A stretch of 64,000 nt of DNA from Cysteiniphilum marinum (GCF_014857925.1 NZ_JACYVZ010000001.1:124001-188000), one strand, 5' to 3'; positions 1 through 9,805 are shown, numbered from the stretch's first letter. Notes: a model not told the origin generated them from the letters alone. Made by a program: numbers and translations.

Positions 1-1
1 A

Positions 2-949
2 GGTGAGCGTGAGAAGTTATTGCATATGGAGGACTTCTTAGGCAAACGTGTGATTGGTCAAAAAGAAGCGATTACCGCCGTGTCAAATGCTGTTCGTCGT
101 GCGCGCTCTGGATTGTCTGATCCAAATCGTCCAACAGGATCGTTTTTATTCTTGGGTCCAACAGGGGTTGGTAAGACTGAGCTAACCAAAGCATTAGCTG
201 AATTTATGTTTGATAGTGAAGATGCGATGCTAAGAGTGGATATGTCAGAATATATGGAGAAGCACTCGGTAGCACGCTTGATTGGTGCACCTCCAGGCTA
301 TGTTGGTTATGAGCAAGGTGGTTATTTAACTGAGCATGTCAGACGTAAGCCTTATTCGGTAATTTTACTTGATGAAGTTGAGAAGGCACATCCAGATGTT
401 TTTAATATTCTATTGCAAATCTTAGATGATGGCCGTTTGACTGATAGCCAAGGGCGTACAGTTGATTTTAAAAACACCGTGCTAATTATGACCTCAAACT
501 TAGGCTCGCAATTAATTCAAGAAAAACTGCATAGTGAGGGTTATGATCAGGTGAAAGAGCAGGTGTTGCAGGTTGTATTGCAACACTTTAGACCAGAGTT
601 TATCAACCGTATTGATGAAACCGTTGTCTTTGAGCCATTAGATAAAGAGATGATTAAACAAATCGCAGAGATTCAAATCAATCGCGTGCGTAAGCGCTTG
701 CATGAGCGTGATTTGACATTAACAATCTCAGCGGTAGCAATGGATGAGCTGGCAGATCACGGCTTTGATCCGATATTTGGCGCAAGACCATTGAAACGGG
801 CAATTCAGCAATACATTGAAAACCCATTAGCCACCTATCTCTTGGAAGGGCGCTATGTGGCAGGTGATGTCATTCAGGTGACCAGTGAGAATGATAATTT
901 TGTTTTCTCAAAAAAAGATTCCACAACGATGGAAAAGGCAGGCCAGTAG
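2..949 (+). CDS. clpB: ClpB disaggregase, C-terminal part (5' end outside window)
   Basis: ATP-dependent protein disaggregase that works with DnaK to rescue aggregated proteins in the cytoplasm. The reading frame is open from the left edge (codons GGT GAG CGT at base 2), so the gene begins upstream and the TTG at 20 is not the start. Visible is the second AAA+ domain: Walker [10 protein letters not shown], pore loop GYVGYEQGG, Walker [12 protein letters not shown], sensor-1 TSNLGS, and sensor-2 FGARPLKR, followed by the usual short C-terminal subdomain. The preserved order and length from the linker to the C terminus match ClpB rather than ClpA or ClpX. The M-domain and first AAA+ domain must lie outside. 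The stop at 947 abuts the start of a broken dehydrogenase at 950. Confidence 0.95.
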   Translation, partial: GEREKLLHMEDFLGKRVIGQKEAITAVSNAVRRARSGLSDPNRPTGSFLFLGPTGVGKTELTKALAEFMFDSEDAMLRVDMSEYMEKHSVARLIGAPPGYVGYEQGGYLTEHVRRKPYSVILLDEVEKAHPDVFNILLQILDDGRLTDSQGRTVDFKNTVLIMTSNLGSQLIQEKLHSEGYDQVKEQVLQVVLQHFRPEFINRIDETVVFEPLDKEMIKQIAEIQINRVRKRLHERDLTLTISAVAMDELADHGFDPIFGARPLKRAIQQYIENPLATYLLEGRYVAGDVIQVTSENDNFVFSKKDSTTMEKAGQ

Positions 950-1118
950 ATGAGTCAACAAAAAATGGTTGTTATTACAGGGGCTAATAAAGGTATTGGT
1001 CTTGAGTTTGTGAGATTTTATCAAAAAGCAGGTTGGTATGACACATCTTATAGATAAAGCAACTCTTGATAGCCCCGGTGAGTTTCTCGCTTATGATGGA
1101 AAAACAATACCTTGGTAA
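950..1118 (+). pseudogene. Short-chain dehydrogenase remnant (both ends kept, middle deleted)
   Basis: Starting right after the clpB stop, the first 35 codons encode an SDR N terminus with the NAD(P)-binding glycine motif TGANKGIG, and then stop at 1055. In another frame, bases 1038-1118 encode a typical SDR C terminus ending PGEFLAYDGKTIPW and a stop. An intact SDR is about 230-250 residues, so roughly three quarters of the gene is gone and the two ends are joined out of frame. The ATG directly abutting clpB suggests it was once co-transcribed with it. The fragments are short, so the assignment rests on these two motifs. Confidence 0.7.
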
Positions 1119-1150
1119 TATACTGTAAAATGATTTGTCAGTGGTATAAG

Positions 1151-1183
1151 TGCTCGGCATATTTTCTGATATAATGCTGAGCA
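1151..1183. other. Inverted repeat / hairpin before the glycosidase gene
   Basis: TGCTCGGCAT (1151-1160) pairs with ATGCTGAGCA (1174-1183) with one G-U pair. A TATAAT hexamer (1170-1175) overlaps the 3' arm, so this may be a promoter with an operator-like arm, or the hairpin that ends the upstream transcript. There is no T-tract. Confidence 0.3.
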
Positions 1184-1206
1184 TACTTGTTTGAATTAAT
1201 GTCTCT

Positions 1207-1977
1207 ATGTCATTACAACGTATATTCGCTTTGGGACTGTTGTTAAGCAGTGCTATTACTTCGTTTGCATCTGGGTGGCAGCTTCAGCAAAAAAAATCCA
1301 TCGATATTGCGCCAGATAAAGTGCAGTTTGATACTTTTGAAGCGATTAAAGATAAGCATTTCCCGCTGATTGTCGATGTAGTGTTATTAGATAATGATGC
1401 ATATAAAGCGGGACTTACGGTTCAATCACAAGATAATGTCCAAAGTGTGCTTGATGTGGCAACTCAAGAGGATGCGTTTCTGGCAACTAATGGCGGCTTT
1501 TATCAAGAAGGGTTTCTTGTCAATGGTCTTTTGATTGATCAAAGTAAACTGCGCTTACCATTGGTTAATAATACGTTGTTATCATCAATTATTACGATTG
1601 ATCAACAGGGTCAAATCAATATTTTAGATAAAGATCAAAAATATCAGCATGCCTATTATGCTTTTCAAGTAGGTCCTATCTTGCTTAAAGATAATATCGT
1701 ACAAAAAGTCAATGATGATAAAATTGCCAAACGCATTATTTATGCACAAACAAGCTCAAAGCTTATGGTGATTTATATCGATAGCACAACCTTGCAGCAG
1801 GCAGCGTATGTTGTTAAAGCACTTGCTGATTATTTTGATATTAATATTAAACGCGCGGTAAATTTTGACGGTGGTAAAGCAGGTGCTTTTATCTTGCGTA
1901 AATATGTGACACCCGTGATTTATCCAGAATATAGTCCTGTGAAAAGTGTTGTTTATTTCACGTTAAATGCTAATTGA
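1207..1977 (+). CDS. Secreted phosphodiester glycosidase (NAGPA-domain) family protein
   Basis: 256 residues. Residues 1-22 form a Sec signal peptide (basic start, hydrophobic core, cleavage near SFA-SG), so the protein is exported. The rest matches the NAGPA/phosphodiester glycosidase fold: ATNGGFYQ near residue 95 and VNFDGGKAGAF near residue 218 correspond to the family's conserved NGG and DGG loops. Family members hydrolyse sugar-phosphodiester bonds, and some are linked to exopolysaccharide or wall-teichoic metabolism. The substrate here cannot be told. The ATG at 1207 has a weak ribosome site. The stop lies 60 bases before queF, so read-through into queF is possible, but the functions look unrelated. 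Confidence 0.75.
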   Translation: MSLQRIFALGLLLSSAITSFASGWQLQQKKSIDIAPDKVQFDTFEAIKDKHFPLIVDVVLLDNDAYKAGLTVQSQDNVQSVLDVATQEDAFLATNGGFYQEGFLVNGLLIDQSKLRLPLVNNTLLSSIITIDQQGQINILDKDQKYQHAYYAFQVGPILLKDNIVQKVNDDKIAKRIIYAQTSSKLMVIYIDSTTLQQAAYVVKALADYFDINIKRAVNFDGGKAGAFILRKYVTPVIYPEYSPVKSVVYFTLNAN

Positions 1978-2036
1978 GTGCTTGTGTACATTGTGATACA
2001 GTTTCGCTATTAAAAATTACATTTAAGTTTAAGCTA

Positions 2037-2870
2037 ATGGATTTAGGATTTTCTGAGTTAGGTAAAAAATCTGAATATAAAACACAATATGATGCCAGTT
2101 TATTATTTCCGATCCCGCGATCGATAAAGCGTGATGAGTTGGGGATAAAGGGAGTCCCTGAGTTTAAAGGCGTTGATATTTGGACGGGCTTTGAAGTTTC
2201 ATGGTTGAATATGAAAGGTAAGCCACAAGTGCGCATTGCCGTATTTGAGATTGATGCGCTTTCTGAGTGTTTGATTGAGTCCAAAAGTTTTAAGCTTTAT
2301 TTGAATTCTTTTAATAGCACACATTTTGCCAGTGATGATGAAGTCACTAAAATTATGCAGCATGACCTCTCGCAAGCTGCCAATGGTGCAGTATCTGTAA
2401 CATTATACGCACTAAAAGATTACCCTTGTCATGTGACCAATCAATTTGCAGCAGAATCGATTGATGAGCTTGATATCGAAATCAATGAATATATGACAAA
2501 CCCTCAGTTTTTATCAGCAGATCAAACGAGCCAAGTGCATGAACGCCTAAGTAGTGATCTATTGAAATCTAATTGTTTAGTGACCTTTCAGCCGGATTGG
2601 GGTAGTGTGTTGATCGAATACCAAGGAGGCAAAATTAATCGAGAAGGATTGCTGAAATACCTTGTTTCTTTCCGTGATCATAATGAGTTTCATGAGCAAT
2701 GTGTTGAGCGTATTTATACTGATATTATGCGCTACTGTCAGCCTGAAAAATTATGTGTTTATGCGCGCTATACACGTCGAGGTGGCTTAGATATTAACCC
2801 CATGCGCGCAAACTTTATATTTGATGCTGAGCAAAGTGAGCAAAAACAGATACGTTTAGCACGTCAATAA
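2037..2870 (+). CDS. queF: NADPH-dependent 7-cyano-7-deazaguanine (preQ0) reductase, QueF
   Basis: Reduces the nitrile preQ0 to preQ1 in queuosine tRNA-modification biosynthesis. 277 residues from the ATG at 2037; the open frame runs back to a TTG at 1974, but family homology begins at DLGFSELGKKSEY, so 2037 is preferred. It is the long, two-lobed (YqeH/E. coli-type) QueF: an N-terminal half with ESKSFKLYLNS (QueF signature around residue 82) and a C-terminal half with the catalytic cysteine in SNCLVTFQPDWGS (about residue 180), followed by FHEQCVERIYTDI and RYTRRGGLDINP. Two VUT membrane proteins, a family that imports queuosine precursors, follow on the same strand, which supports a queuosine role for all three. 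Confidence 0.96.
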   Translation: MDLGFSELGKKSEYKTQYDASLLFPIPRSIKRDELGIKGVPEFKGVDIWTGFEVSWLNMKGKPQVRIAVFEIDALSECLIESKSFKLYLNSFNSTHFASDDEVTKIMQHDLSQAANGAVSVTLYALKDYPCHVTNQFAAESIDELDIEINEYMTNPQFLSADQTSQVHERLSSDLLKSNCLVTFQPDWGSVLIEYQGGKINREGLLKYLVSFRDHNEFHEQCVERIYTDIMRYCQPEKLCVYARYTRRGGLDINPMRANFIFDAEQSEQKQIRLARQ

Positions 2871-2947
2871 TGCAACAATAAAGTGAGGTATTAATTTGCC
2901 TTATAAGTAGGTATAATTGCCAAACTTCAAAGTTTGAATGCATTTAA

Positions 2948-3934
2948 ATGGAAGTTAGCCATTATAAAATTAGTAATATTGACGTAAACAGCGGCAAAGT
3001 TGAGTTTTATGATACGCTCACTAAAAAAGGTGCTTTTGTGCTTGCTAGCGAGTTGTATCAGCAAGACAGAATGGATCTTTTTTCAGAAGCAGATCAGCGA
3101 ATTATTGCTTTTTATGCAGGACGTCAAGATACAATGTTTGGCAAACAACGCTTAGTCGAGCAATTTAAGCCAAAAACAACACGCCAGAGTAGTCTTATTA
3201 TATTGGTTGCGTTATATGCTGTGATTTTCTTTGTCTCAAATCTAACCGGCTCTACATTGATTAATTTAGGTAGTATTGGTGGTGTGTTGATCATAGCTCC
3301 TGCGGCAATCTTTGTTTATTCACTGACTTTTTTGGTCGACTCATTGCTAACTGAAATATATGGTTTTTCAATTGTTAGAAGGGTTTATACAACCGTTGCT
3401 TTGATGTCATTATTCGCCTTGTTGTGTTTGTATGGACTGTCCAAACTACCGGCACATAATGGTGGAAATTATATTTCTGAACTGCTTTTTATTAAAGGTG
3501 ATATTTTACGAACATTTATTGTTTCATTCGTTAGTTTTTTGGTTGCTGAATACATTAATACCAGTATTATCTCGCATCTAAAATATTATTCGCGCAAGAA
3601 ATATGGATTTGAAGAAGCCAAAGAGCGTAAGCGTATTATTGCAAGATTTCTGATCGCAACCTCAATAGGGACAATGGTAGACAGCTTGATATTTTGCTTT
3701 GGTGTATTTTTATTTGTCGTACCAATACAGACGATTTTAATTGTTGTAATGACCCAATATGTCATTAAATTATCTTATGATATAGTTGTTTGTACTTTTT
3801 CAAGTAAGTTGGCAATGTATATTAAGCGTCTAGAGAAAACCGACATTGTCGAGCTGCCAAGCAGTAAAATCACCAATATTATTGGCTTTAAGATTGACTC
3901 AGATCGTTGTGTTAATTCATATACTAATCATTAG
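2948..3934 (+). CDS. VUT-family (queuosine precursor transporter-like) membrane protein, copy 1
   Basis: 328 residues. Residues 1-75 form a soluble N-terminal domain (HYKISNI...DTLTKKG...FSEADQRIIAFYAGRQD). Then come about six membrane segments of the VUT/YhhQ family with conserved NLTGSTL, FLVDSLLTEIYGF and a terminal block QYVIKLSYDIVVC. The E. coli homologue YhhQ takes up preQ0/preQ1. The placement 77 bases behind queF makes the same role likely here. The N-terminal domain is an addition not found in YhhQ. A TATAAT box lies at 2914-2919. The second copy follows after 14 bases, which indicates co-transcription. Confidence 0.8.
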   Translation: MEVSHYKISNIDVNSGKVEFYDTLTKKGAFVLASELYQQDRMDLFSEADQRIIAFYAGRQDTMFGKQRLVEQFKPKTTRQSSLIILVALYAVIFFVSNLTGSTLINLGSIGGVLIIAPAAIFVYSLTFLVDSLLTEIYGFSIVRRVYTTVALMSLFALLCLYGLSKLPAHNGGNYISELLFIKGDILRTFIVSFVSFLVAEYINTSIISHLKYYSRKKYGFEEAKERKRIIARFLIATSIGTMVDSLIFCFGVFLFVVPIQTILIVVMTQYVIKLSYDIVVCTFSSKLAMYIKRLEKTDIVELPSSKITNIIGFKIDSDRCVNSYTNH

Positions 3935-3948
3935 AAAGGGAGAGGAAG

Positions 3949-4941
3949 ATGGGGCAAAGTTCACATTATAAGATCAGTAATATTAATCCAAATAATTTTA
4001 CGGTTGAGTACTATGACACTTTAACCAAGAGAAGTAGTAGTCAGCTAGCTAATAAACTTAATGAAAATGACATTATTGATTTGTTTTCTGAAAGTGATCA
4101 GCGTTTAATTGCATTTAATGCAGGTAAACAAGAAAGCCTGTTTGGCAAGGTAAGAAATAATATAAAGTTAGCTGCACTCGAAGAGAAGAAATATGTTTTT
4201 TTGCTGTTTGTTTCACTTTATACCGTAATCTTTTTTGCATCAAATTTAGCGGGCTCAACAATTATTAGCTTAGGAAGTATTGCAGGTATTCCACTGGCAG
4301 CACCAGGTGCTATATTTGTTTATTCATTAACATTTTTGTTTGATTCAATTCTAACTGAAGTATATGGCTTTTCGATTGTTAGGCGCATTTATACAACGGT
4401 TGCATTAACTTCGCTAATCGCATTATTAATTCTTAGTGTCTTGGCGATGCTACCTACCGTTAATGGGCATAATTATGTCCGGGAGTTAGTGTTTTCTGAG
4501 GCCGGAGTGATTAGGGTTTTTGCTTTTTCATTTATTAGTTTTGTGATCGCTGAGTTTGTTAACACCAATATTATTGCAAGATTAAAGTACTACTCACGTG
4601 AAAAGCATGGATTGCAAGAAGGTAAAGAGCGAGGACGAATTATCATTAGATTTATTATTGCGACTGCTATTGGTACTTTCATCGATAGTGTTGTTTTTGC
4701 TTTTGGTGTTTTTCTATTTGTTGTGCCGCTAAAAGTGATTTTTATCATTATACTGACTCAATACATTATTAAGCTTTCTTATGATGTGATTGTGTGTACT
4801 ATTTCAAGTAAGATTGCTATGTATATTAAGCGGCTAGAGAAAACCGACATTGTCGAGTTGCCAAGCAATAAAATCACCAATATTGTTGGCTTTAAGATCG
4901 ATTCTGATCGTTGTGTGAATGCGTTTAGTGATAAAGCTTAA
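3949..4941 (+). CDS. VUT-family membrane protein, copy 2 (tandem duplicate)
   Basis: 330 residues, a clear paralogue of the preceding gene along the whole length, including the soluble N-terminal domain (SHYKISNINPNN..., FSESDQRLIAFNAGKQE) and the nearly identical C-terminal tail IKRLEKTDIVELPS. Good ribosome site (GGGAGAGGAAG) before the ATG. Membrane segments and family motifs (NLAGSTI, FLFDSILTEVYGF) are intact, so neither copy looks decayed. Two copies may differ in substrate (preQ0, preQ1, queuine or queuosine). The last 17 bases overlap the convergent regulator gene tail to tail. Confidence 0.8.
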   Translation: MGQSSHYKISNINPNNFTVEYYDTLTKRSSSQLANKLNENDIIDLFSESDQRLIAFNAGKQESLFGKVRNNIKLAALEEKKYVFLLFVSLYTVIFFASNLAGSTIISLGSIAGIPLAAPGAIFVYSLTFLFDSILTEVYGFSIVRRIYTTVALTSLIALLILSVLAMLPTVNGHNYVRELVFSEAGVIRVFAFSFISFVIAEFVNTNIIARLKYYSREKHGLQEGKERGRIIIRFIIATAIGTFIDSVVFAFGVFLFVVPLKVIFIIILTQYIIKLSYDVIVCTISSKIAMYIKRLEKTDIVELPSNKITNIVGFKIDSDRCVNAFSDKA

Positions 4942-5569
4942 CCTCAACTAAAGCGGCAATAATTTCAGCATCTGCATATTCATCATCTAGCGGTATCAGC
5001 ATATCTTTTTTGTTGAAAATACCTTGCTTTATTTTTAGATATAAACTGCCATCGATTTGATAAATGTTTTGAATCGTATAATTACCTTTGCTTTGAATAA
5101 CACAAAGACTGGGAAAGGCGATCTCTTCCAGGTTTAAGTAATCAAAAATCAAGACATTACCAGTTTGATAGGGTGCGATATTCTGATCAAGCTCAATGGC
5201 AAAAGCTCTTGTTGATAGTTGATTATTGGCAATCTCAGTGACTTTGCTGGCATTGTCTTGATATTGATTCGTAATAAATTGTGTTAAATTTGCTTTGCTG
5301 ATAACAGGGCATAGGCGACTTGATTTTTGTAGTGTGCTTGTGTTGTCGACAAGGTTGTGACGGACAAAGTCATCAATGCTGACTTCAAAGAAATCGGCAA
5401 GCATCTTAATGGTTTCAATGGATGGGTTTTTATTGGTTTGGCTAGTGATGTTATAAATTGTCGTTGCTGAACAGCCAACTCGTCTGGCGAGCTCGCTCAC
5501 TGACTTGATATCATGCTTGCGCATGAGGTTAAAAATATTATGACTTAGTTGTTGTACTATGTTCGGCAT
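4925..5569 (-). CDS. XRE-family regulator with S24/LexA-like C-terminal domain
   Basis: 214 residues from the ATG at 5569 (MPNIVQQL); GGGAG lies about 10 bases upstream, better than the in-frame start at 5608. Residues 10-65 form a helix-turn-helix of the XRE type (VSELARRVGCSATTIYNI, then IETIKMLADFFEVSIDDFV). The rest resembles the S24 repressor fold (PYQTGNVLIFDY). The nucleophilic serine expected before the GD turn is not visible, so self-cleavage is unlikely and the domain may serve dimerization or ligand sensing. It converges on the VUT genes and its target is unknown. Confidence 0.8.
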   Translation of the reverse strand: MPNIVQQLSHNIFNLMRKHDIKSVSELARRVGCSATTIYNITSQTNKNPSIETIKMLADFFEVSIDDFVRHNLVDNTSTLQKSSRLCPVISKANLTQFITNQYQDNASKVTEIANNQLSTRAFAIELDQNIAPYQTGNVLIFDYLNLEEIAFPSLCVIQSKGNYTIQNIYQIDGSLYLKIKQGIFNKKDMLIPLDDEYADAEIIAALVEVKLYH

Positions 5570-5688
5570 GGTTTCTAGACTCCCAAATTTCGTTATCAAG
5601 TATAGCAATAAATCTCGTCGTTTGTCAGTAGGATAAGCGTATATTCAAATAAAAATTACTCGAATAAGTAAAAATAGCTAAAATTTAC

Positions 5689-5717
5689 TTTACAATAAAA
5701 ATTTTGAGCGATAATAT
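5689..5717 (+). promoter_or_regulatory. Promoter of the candidate small RNA
   Basis: TTTACA (5689-5694) and TAATAT (5712-5717) are separated by 17 bases, a good sigma-70 arrangement that would start RNA near 5724, just ahead of the G-rich hairpin region. Confidence 0.5.
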
Positions 5718-5723
5718 TGAGTC

Positions 5724-5826
5724 CAAGTTTGTAGCGGGGGCTAACGAAACTTTAGATGAGGGGCAGGGAGCTTCTGGGGTAAAGTTCCTAGAAAAAGGCT
5801 TTAGCTTGGGGCTAAAGCCTTTTTCA
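5724..5826 (+). ncRNA. Candidate small RNA or leader RNA upstream of guaB
   Basis: About 100 bases bounded by a promoter and a strong intrinsic terminator, with no open frame. Internal pairing is visible: AAGTTTGT with ACGAAACTT (one bulge) closing an AGC/GCT stem with a GGGG loop, then an AGGGA/TTCCT stem. Four G-runs (GGGGG, GGGG, GGG, GGGG) lie in or near loops. It does not match 6S, SRP, tmRNA or RNase P RNA. It could be a free small RNA, or the aptamer-plus-terminator leader of a longer guaB transcript that starts at this upstream promoter. Exact ends are inferred from the promoter and terminator. Confidence 0.5.
5792..5826 (+). terminator. Intrinsic terminator
   Basis: AGGCTTTAGC (5796-5805) and GCTAAAGCCT (5811-5820) form a perfect 10-bp stem, extended by A-T pairs, with a TTGGG loop and a run of T after it. 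It ends the candidate small RNA. The A-run on the other side makes it potentially bidirectional. Confidence 0.85.
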
Positions 5827-5910
5827 TTTGTGTTTTGTTTTCACATATTTTTCTGATCATAAAATTCGATAAAAAATTAAATGTCAATGCTAGTAAAGGA
5901 TCATAAATAT

Positions 5911-7435
<1,525 letters not shown>

Positions 7436-7476
7436 CTAAATAAAGGCAATTACTTCTATCCTTATTTTATAAAGTT

Positions 7477-7557
7477 GGCTGAGCGTTAGTTGAAGCCAAT
7501 GATTGTTTCTTTGTCATTTGTGTATTTCCCTTTGACTTTGCTCAGGGTGCGATCAGG
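7477..7557 (+). repeat. Family A intergenic element, degenerate copy (A1)
   Basis: Contains GGCTGAGCGTTAGTTGAAGCC and, about 45 bases on, TTTGACTTTGCTCAGGGTGC, diverged versions of the inverted arms of the full-length family A copies at 19126 and 41370. End sequences are lost. It fills part of the 328-base gap between guaB and pdxS, which otherwise holds only AT-rich sequence and the inverted repeat at 7685. Confidence 0.5.
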
Positions 7558-7684
7558 CTAATCTTGCTGCGTAATTACTTGGTTGATATCAAGAAAAAAG
7601 AATGAAAAATAACAAAAAAAGCAGATTTGGAATCTAAGCGATTGTATCAGCATTAAAATTGCTCTATTGTATGCGGGTATTTTA

Positions 7685-7713
7685 TGTATCGTTAAATAAT
7701 TTACTGCGATACA
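7685..7713. promoter_or_regulatory. Inverted repeat upstream of pdxS
   Basis: TGTATCG (7685-7691) and CGATACA (7707-7713) are a perfect 7-bp inverted repeat with 15 bases between, 51 bases before the pdxS start. It is a candidate operator for the pdxST operon. No MocR-type PdxR regulator gene lies in the window. Confidence 0.35.
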
Positions 7714-7763
7714 GTATTTATAAATCTTATTTTAAACTCAAAATAAAAGTGGAGTATTGGCTC

Positions 7764-8639
7764 ATGAACGATAGATTGAAGATTAACGTTGGCTTGGCTG
7801 AGATGCTTAAAGGTGGCGTGATTATGGACGTTGTAACTGCAGAACAGGCAAAAATCGCTGAAGAGGCGGGTGCTGTTGCAGTGATGGCGCTTGAACGCGT
7901 TCCTGCTGATATTCGTAAAGACGGTGGTGTGGCACGCATGTCAGATCCAAAACTGATCAAAGAGATTATGGCAGCAGTGAGTATTCCGGTCATGGCAAAA
8001 GTGCGTATCGGTCACTTTGTTGAAGCGCAAATTTTAGAGTCGTTAGGAGTTGACTTTGTTGATGAGAGTGAAGTATTAACACCTGCTGATGATGAAAACC
8101 ATATTGATAAGCATGCTTTTAAAGTCCCTTTTGTATGTGGTTGTAGTAATTTAGGCGAGGCATTGCGTCGAATTGGCGAGGGAGCTGCTTTGATCCGTAC
8201 TAAGGGTGAAGCAGGGACAGGTGATGTGATTCAGGCGGTAAAACAAATGCGTGCATTAAATCGTCAGATCAAAGAAGTACAAATGGCGGATAGTGGTGAG
8301 CTAATGGCAATTGCTAAAAAACTAGCCGCACCTTACGAGTTAGTAAGATATGTACATGAACATGGTAAATTGCCTGTACCTAATTTCTCAGCCGGTGGTA
8401 TTGCAACACCTGCTGATGCAGCGATGATGATGCAATTAGGTGCTGAAACTGTTTTTGTGGGTTCGGGTATTTTCAAATCGAATAATCCTAAAAAACGTGC
8501 TGAAGCCATCGTAAGTGCTGTAACACATTTTAATGATCCAGATGTGATTGCTAAAGTCTCAGAAGATCTAGGCGCGCCAATGACTGGAATCAACTGTGAT
8601 CACTTGTTGCCACACGAGATGTTTTCAGTTAGAGGTTAG
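7764..8639 (+). CDS. pdxS: Pyridoxal 5'-phosphate synthase subunit PdxS
   Basis: Synthase subunit of the DXP-independent vitamin B6 pathway: makes PLP from ribose 5-phosphate, glyceraldehyde 3-phosphate and ammonia. 291 residues from the ATG at 7764 ([15 protein letters not shown]). The open frame continues upstream to 7659 but without family sequence, and GTGGAG precedes 7764. The two catalytic lysines are in [10 protein letters not shown] (about residue 80) and [12 protein letters not shown] (about 148), with the phosphate-binding [10 protein letters not shown]. pdxT starts 2 bases after the stop, so the two subunits are translated together. Confidence 0.98.
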   Translation: MNDRLKINVGLAEMLKGGVIMDVVTAEQAKIAEEAGAVAVMALERVPADIRKDGGVARMSDPKLIKEIMAAVSIPVMAKVRIGHFVEAQILESLGVDFVDESEVLTPADDENHIDKHAFKVPFVCGCSNLGEALRRIGEGAALIRTKGEAGTGDVIQAVKQMRALNRQIKEVQMADSGELMAIAKKLAAPYELVRYVHEHGKLPVPNFSAGGIATPADAAMMMQLGAETVFVGSGIFKSNNPKKRAEAIVSAVTHFNDPDVIAKVSEDLGAPMTGINCDHLLPHEMFSVRG

Positions 8640-8641
8640 TA

Positions 8642-9187
8642 ATGAATATCGGGGTACTTGCCTTACAAGGTGCGTATGATGCGCACCAGAAAAAAATTGA
8701 ATCACTGGGTGTTAACTGTATTTTAGTCAAAACAGAAGCTGCTTTAGCTAAAGTTGATGCGTTGATTTTACCAGGTGGTGAAAGTACAACAATGACGTAT
8801 TTGTTGCAGAAACATCAACTGTGGCAACCATTGATTAAGCGTATGCAAGAGATTCCAGTTTTAGCAACGTGCGCTGGTGTGATTCTATTACAAAAAATGG
8901 GTGTGTTGGATGTCGATGTTATCCGCAATGGTTATGGACGACAGTTAGAAAGTGGTATTTTCCCTCTGAATGTTAAATTTAACACAACAGAGGAAGAGGT
9001 CGAAGCCTTTTTTATTCGTGCGCCGATTATTAATGCGATTAATGATAAAGAAATTGATGTCATGTCTTATCATTTAGGTAAGCCAGTTTTAATTAGAAAA
9101 AATAAAATACTCGCAGCAACTTTTCATCCTGAGTTATGTCAAAGCTCGCCAGTGCATAAATATTTTGTCGATTTAATACGTCAATAG
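8642..9187 (+). CDS. pdxT: Pyridoxal 5'-phosphate synthase glutaminase subunit PdxT
   Basis: Class I glutamine amidotransferase that feeds ammonia to PdxS. 181 residues. Visible are the start NIGVLALQGAYDAH, the PGGESTT motif (about residue 45), the nucleophile in ATCAGVILL (about residue 79), and the His-Glu pair in AATFHPELC (about residue 162). All three catalytic residues are present. It forms the pdxST operon. Confidence 0.97.
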   Translation: MNIGVLALQGAYDAHQKKIESLGVNCILVKTEAALAKVDALILPGGESTTMTYLLQKHQLWQPLIKRMQEIPVLATCAGVILLQKMGVLDVDVIRNGYGRQLESGIFPLNVKFNTTEEEVEAFFIRAPIINAINDKEIDVMSYHLGKPVLIRKNKILAATFHPELCQSSPVHKYFVDLIRQ

Positions 9188-9210
9188 GAAGATTGGTTTT
9201 GCCAATCATT
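9188..9210 (+). terminator. Weak hairpin after pdxT
   Basis: GATTGG (9191-9196) and CCAATC (9202-9207) form a 6-bp stem with a TTTTG loop, followed by ATTTG. It is a poor but possible terminator between the pdxT stop and the convergent zinc-ribbon gene. Confidence 0.3.
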
Positions 9211-9253
9211 TGTTGATATAAATGAAGATGGTTGTCTCTAGTGAAGGGAATGA

Positions 9254-9805
9254 TTAAATAACTCTCATTCTTCCTATGCCAGTATTGAGTCCAACATATT
9301 GCTTGATGATATTTAGATATTCTCTATTACCTCTGGTTCGCCTTACAGCAACAAAATAAATAGCGCCTAGTGTCTTGATTATCTCTTCATTAGGAATTTC
9401 TTTCAGATTTTTTTGCATTTTTTTAGCAACTTCTTTAAACCCTAATAGTATGGTCTCATTTTCTTCTTTTGGCTGAGTGTCTTGAAAATGATATTGGTCT
9501 AAGAGTAATTCAATAATGCGAATAGCAGTCGGATCTTTAAGGTTCCATGAGGCTTCATAGTCATAATTACAAATAGCTGATTCAATCACCTCAGATATAT
9601 TTTGTAGATATAAAGAGGCCTCCATTTCATTAGGAGAATACGCAGTAATCTGTTTGTAGTTTCTACGAGGGGGTTGGTAATAAGAACATTTTGAACATGT
9701 GTTTTCTTTTCTAATGCTACCGCAACAGGCGCTGCATATAGAGGTAATATTTTCTAATAAGCAAAGTCGCTTTGCTTTGCGATTACAGACAGGACATTTT
9801 CCCAT
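9254..9805 (-). CDS. Zinc-ribbon protein of unknown function
   Basis: 183 residues, function not recognised. The first 42 residues carry at least eight cysteines in paired CxxC-like spacing (CPVCNRKAKRLC, CSACCGSIR, CSKCSYY), a two-site zinc ribbon. The remainder looks mainly helical with no known motif, including a stretch rich in Asn/Glu and a basic patch VRRTRGNREY near the end. ATG at 9805 with GGATAG upstream. It stands alone and converges on pdxT. A SEC-C-like or SWIM-like metal-binding N terminus is an inference from cysteine spacing only. Confidence 0.6.
   Translation of the reverse strand: MGKCPVCNRKAKRLCLLENITSICSACCGSIRKENTCSKCSYYQPPRRNYKQITAYSPNEMEASLYLQNISEVIESAICNYDYEASWNLKDPTAIRIIELLLDQYHFQDTQPKEENETILLGFKEVAKKMQKNLKEIPNEEIIKTLGAIYFVAVRRTRGNREYLNIIKQYVGLNTGIGRMRVI

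Noticed and set aside
1123-1149. Possible family C end before the glycosidase gene
   Set aside because: Similarity limited to about 12 bases of AT-rich sequence (AAAATGATTT), not enough to call.
984-1184. Minus-strand 66-codon frame across the SDR remnant
   Set aside because: Covers the SDR remains and an inverted repeat; no ribosome site, no similarity.
7659-7763. N-terminal extension of PdxS by 35 residues
   Set aside because: Hydrophobic AT-rich translation without family similarity; ATG 7764 has a ribosome site and matches PdxS.
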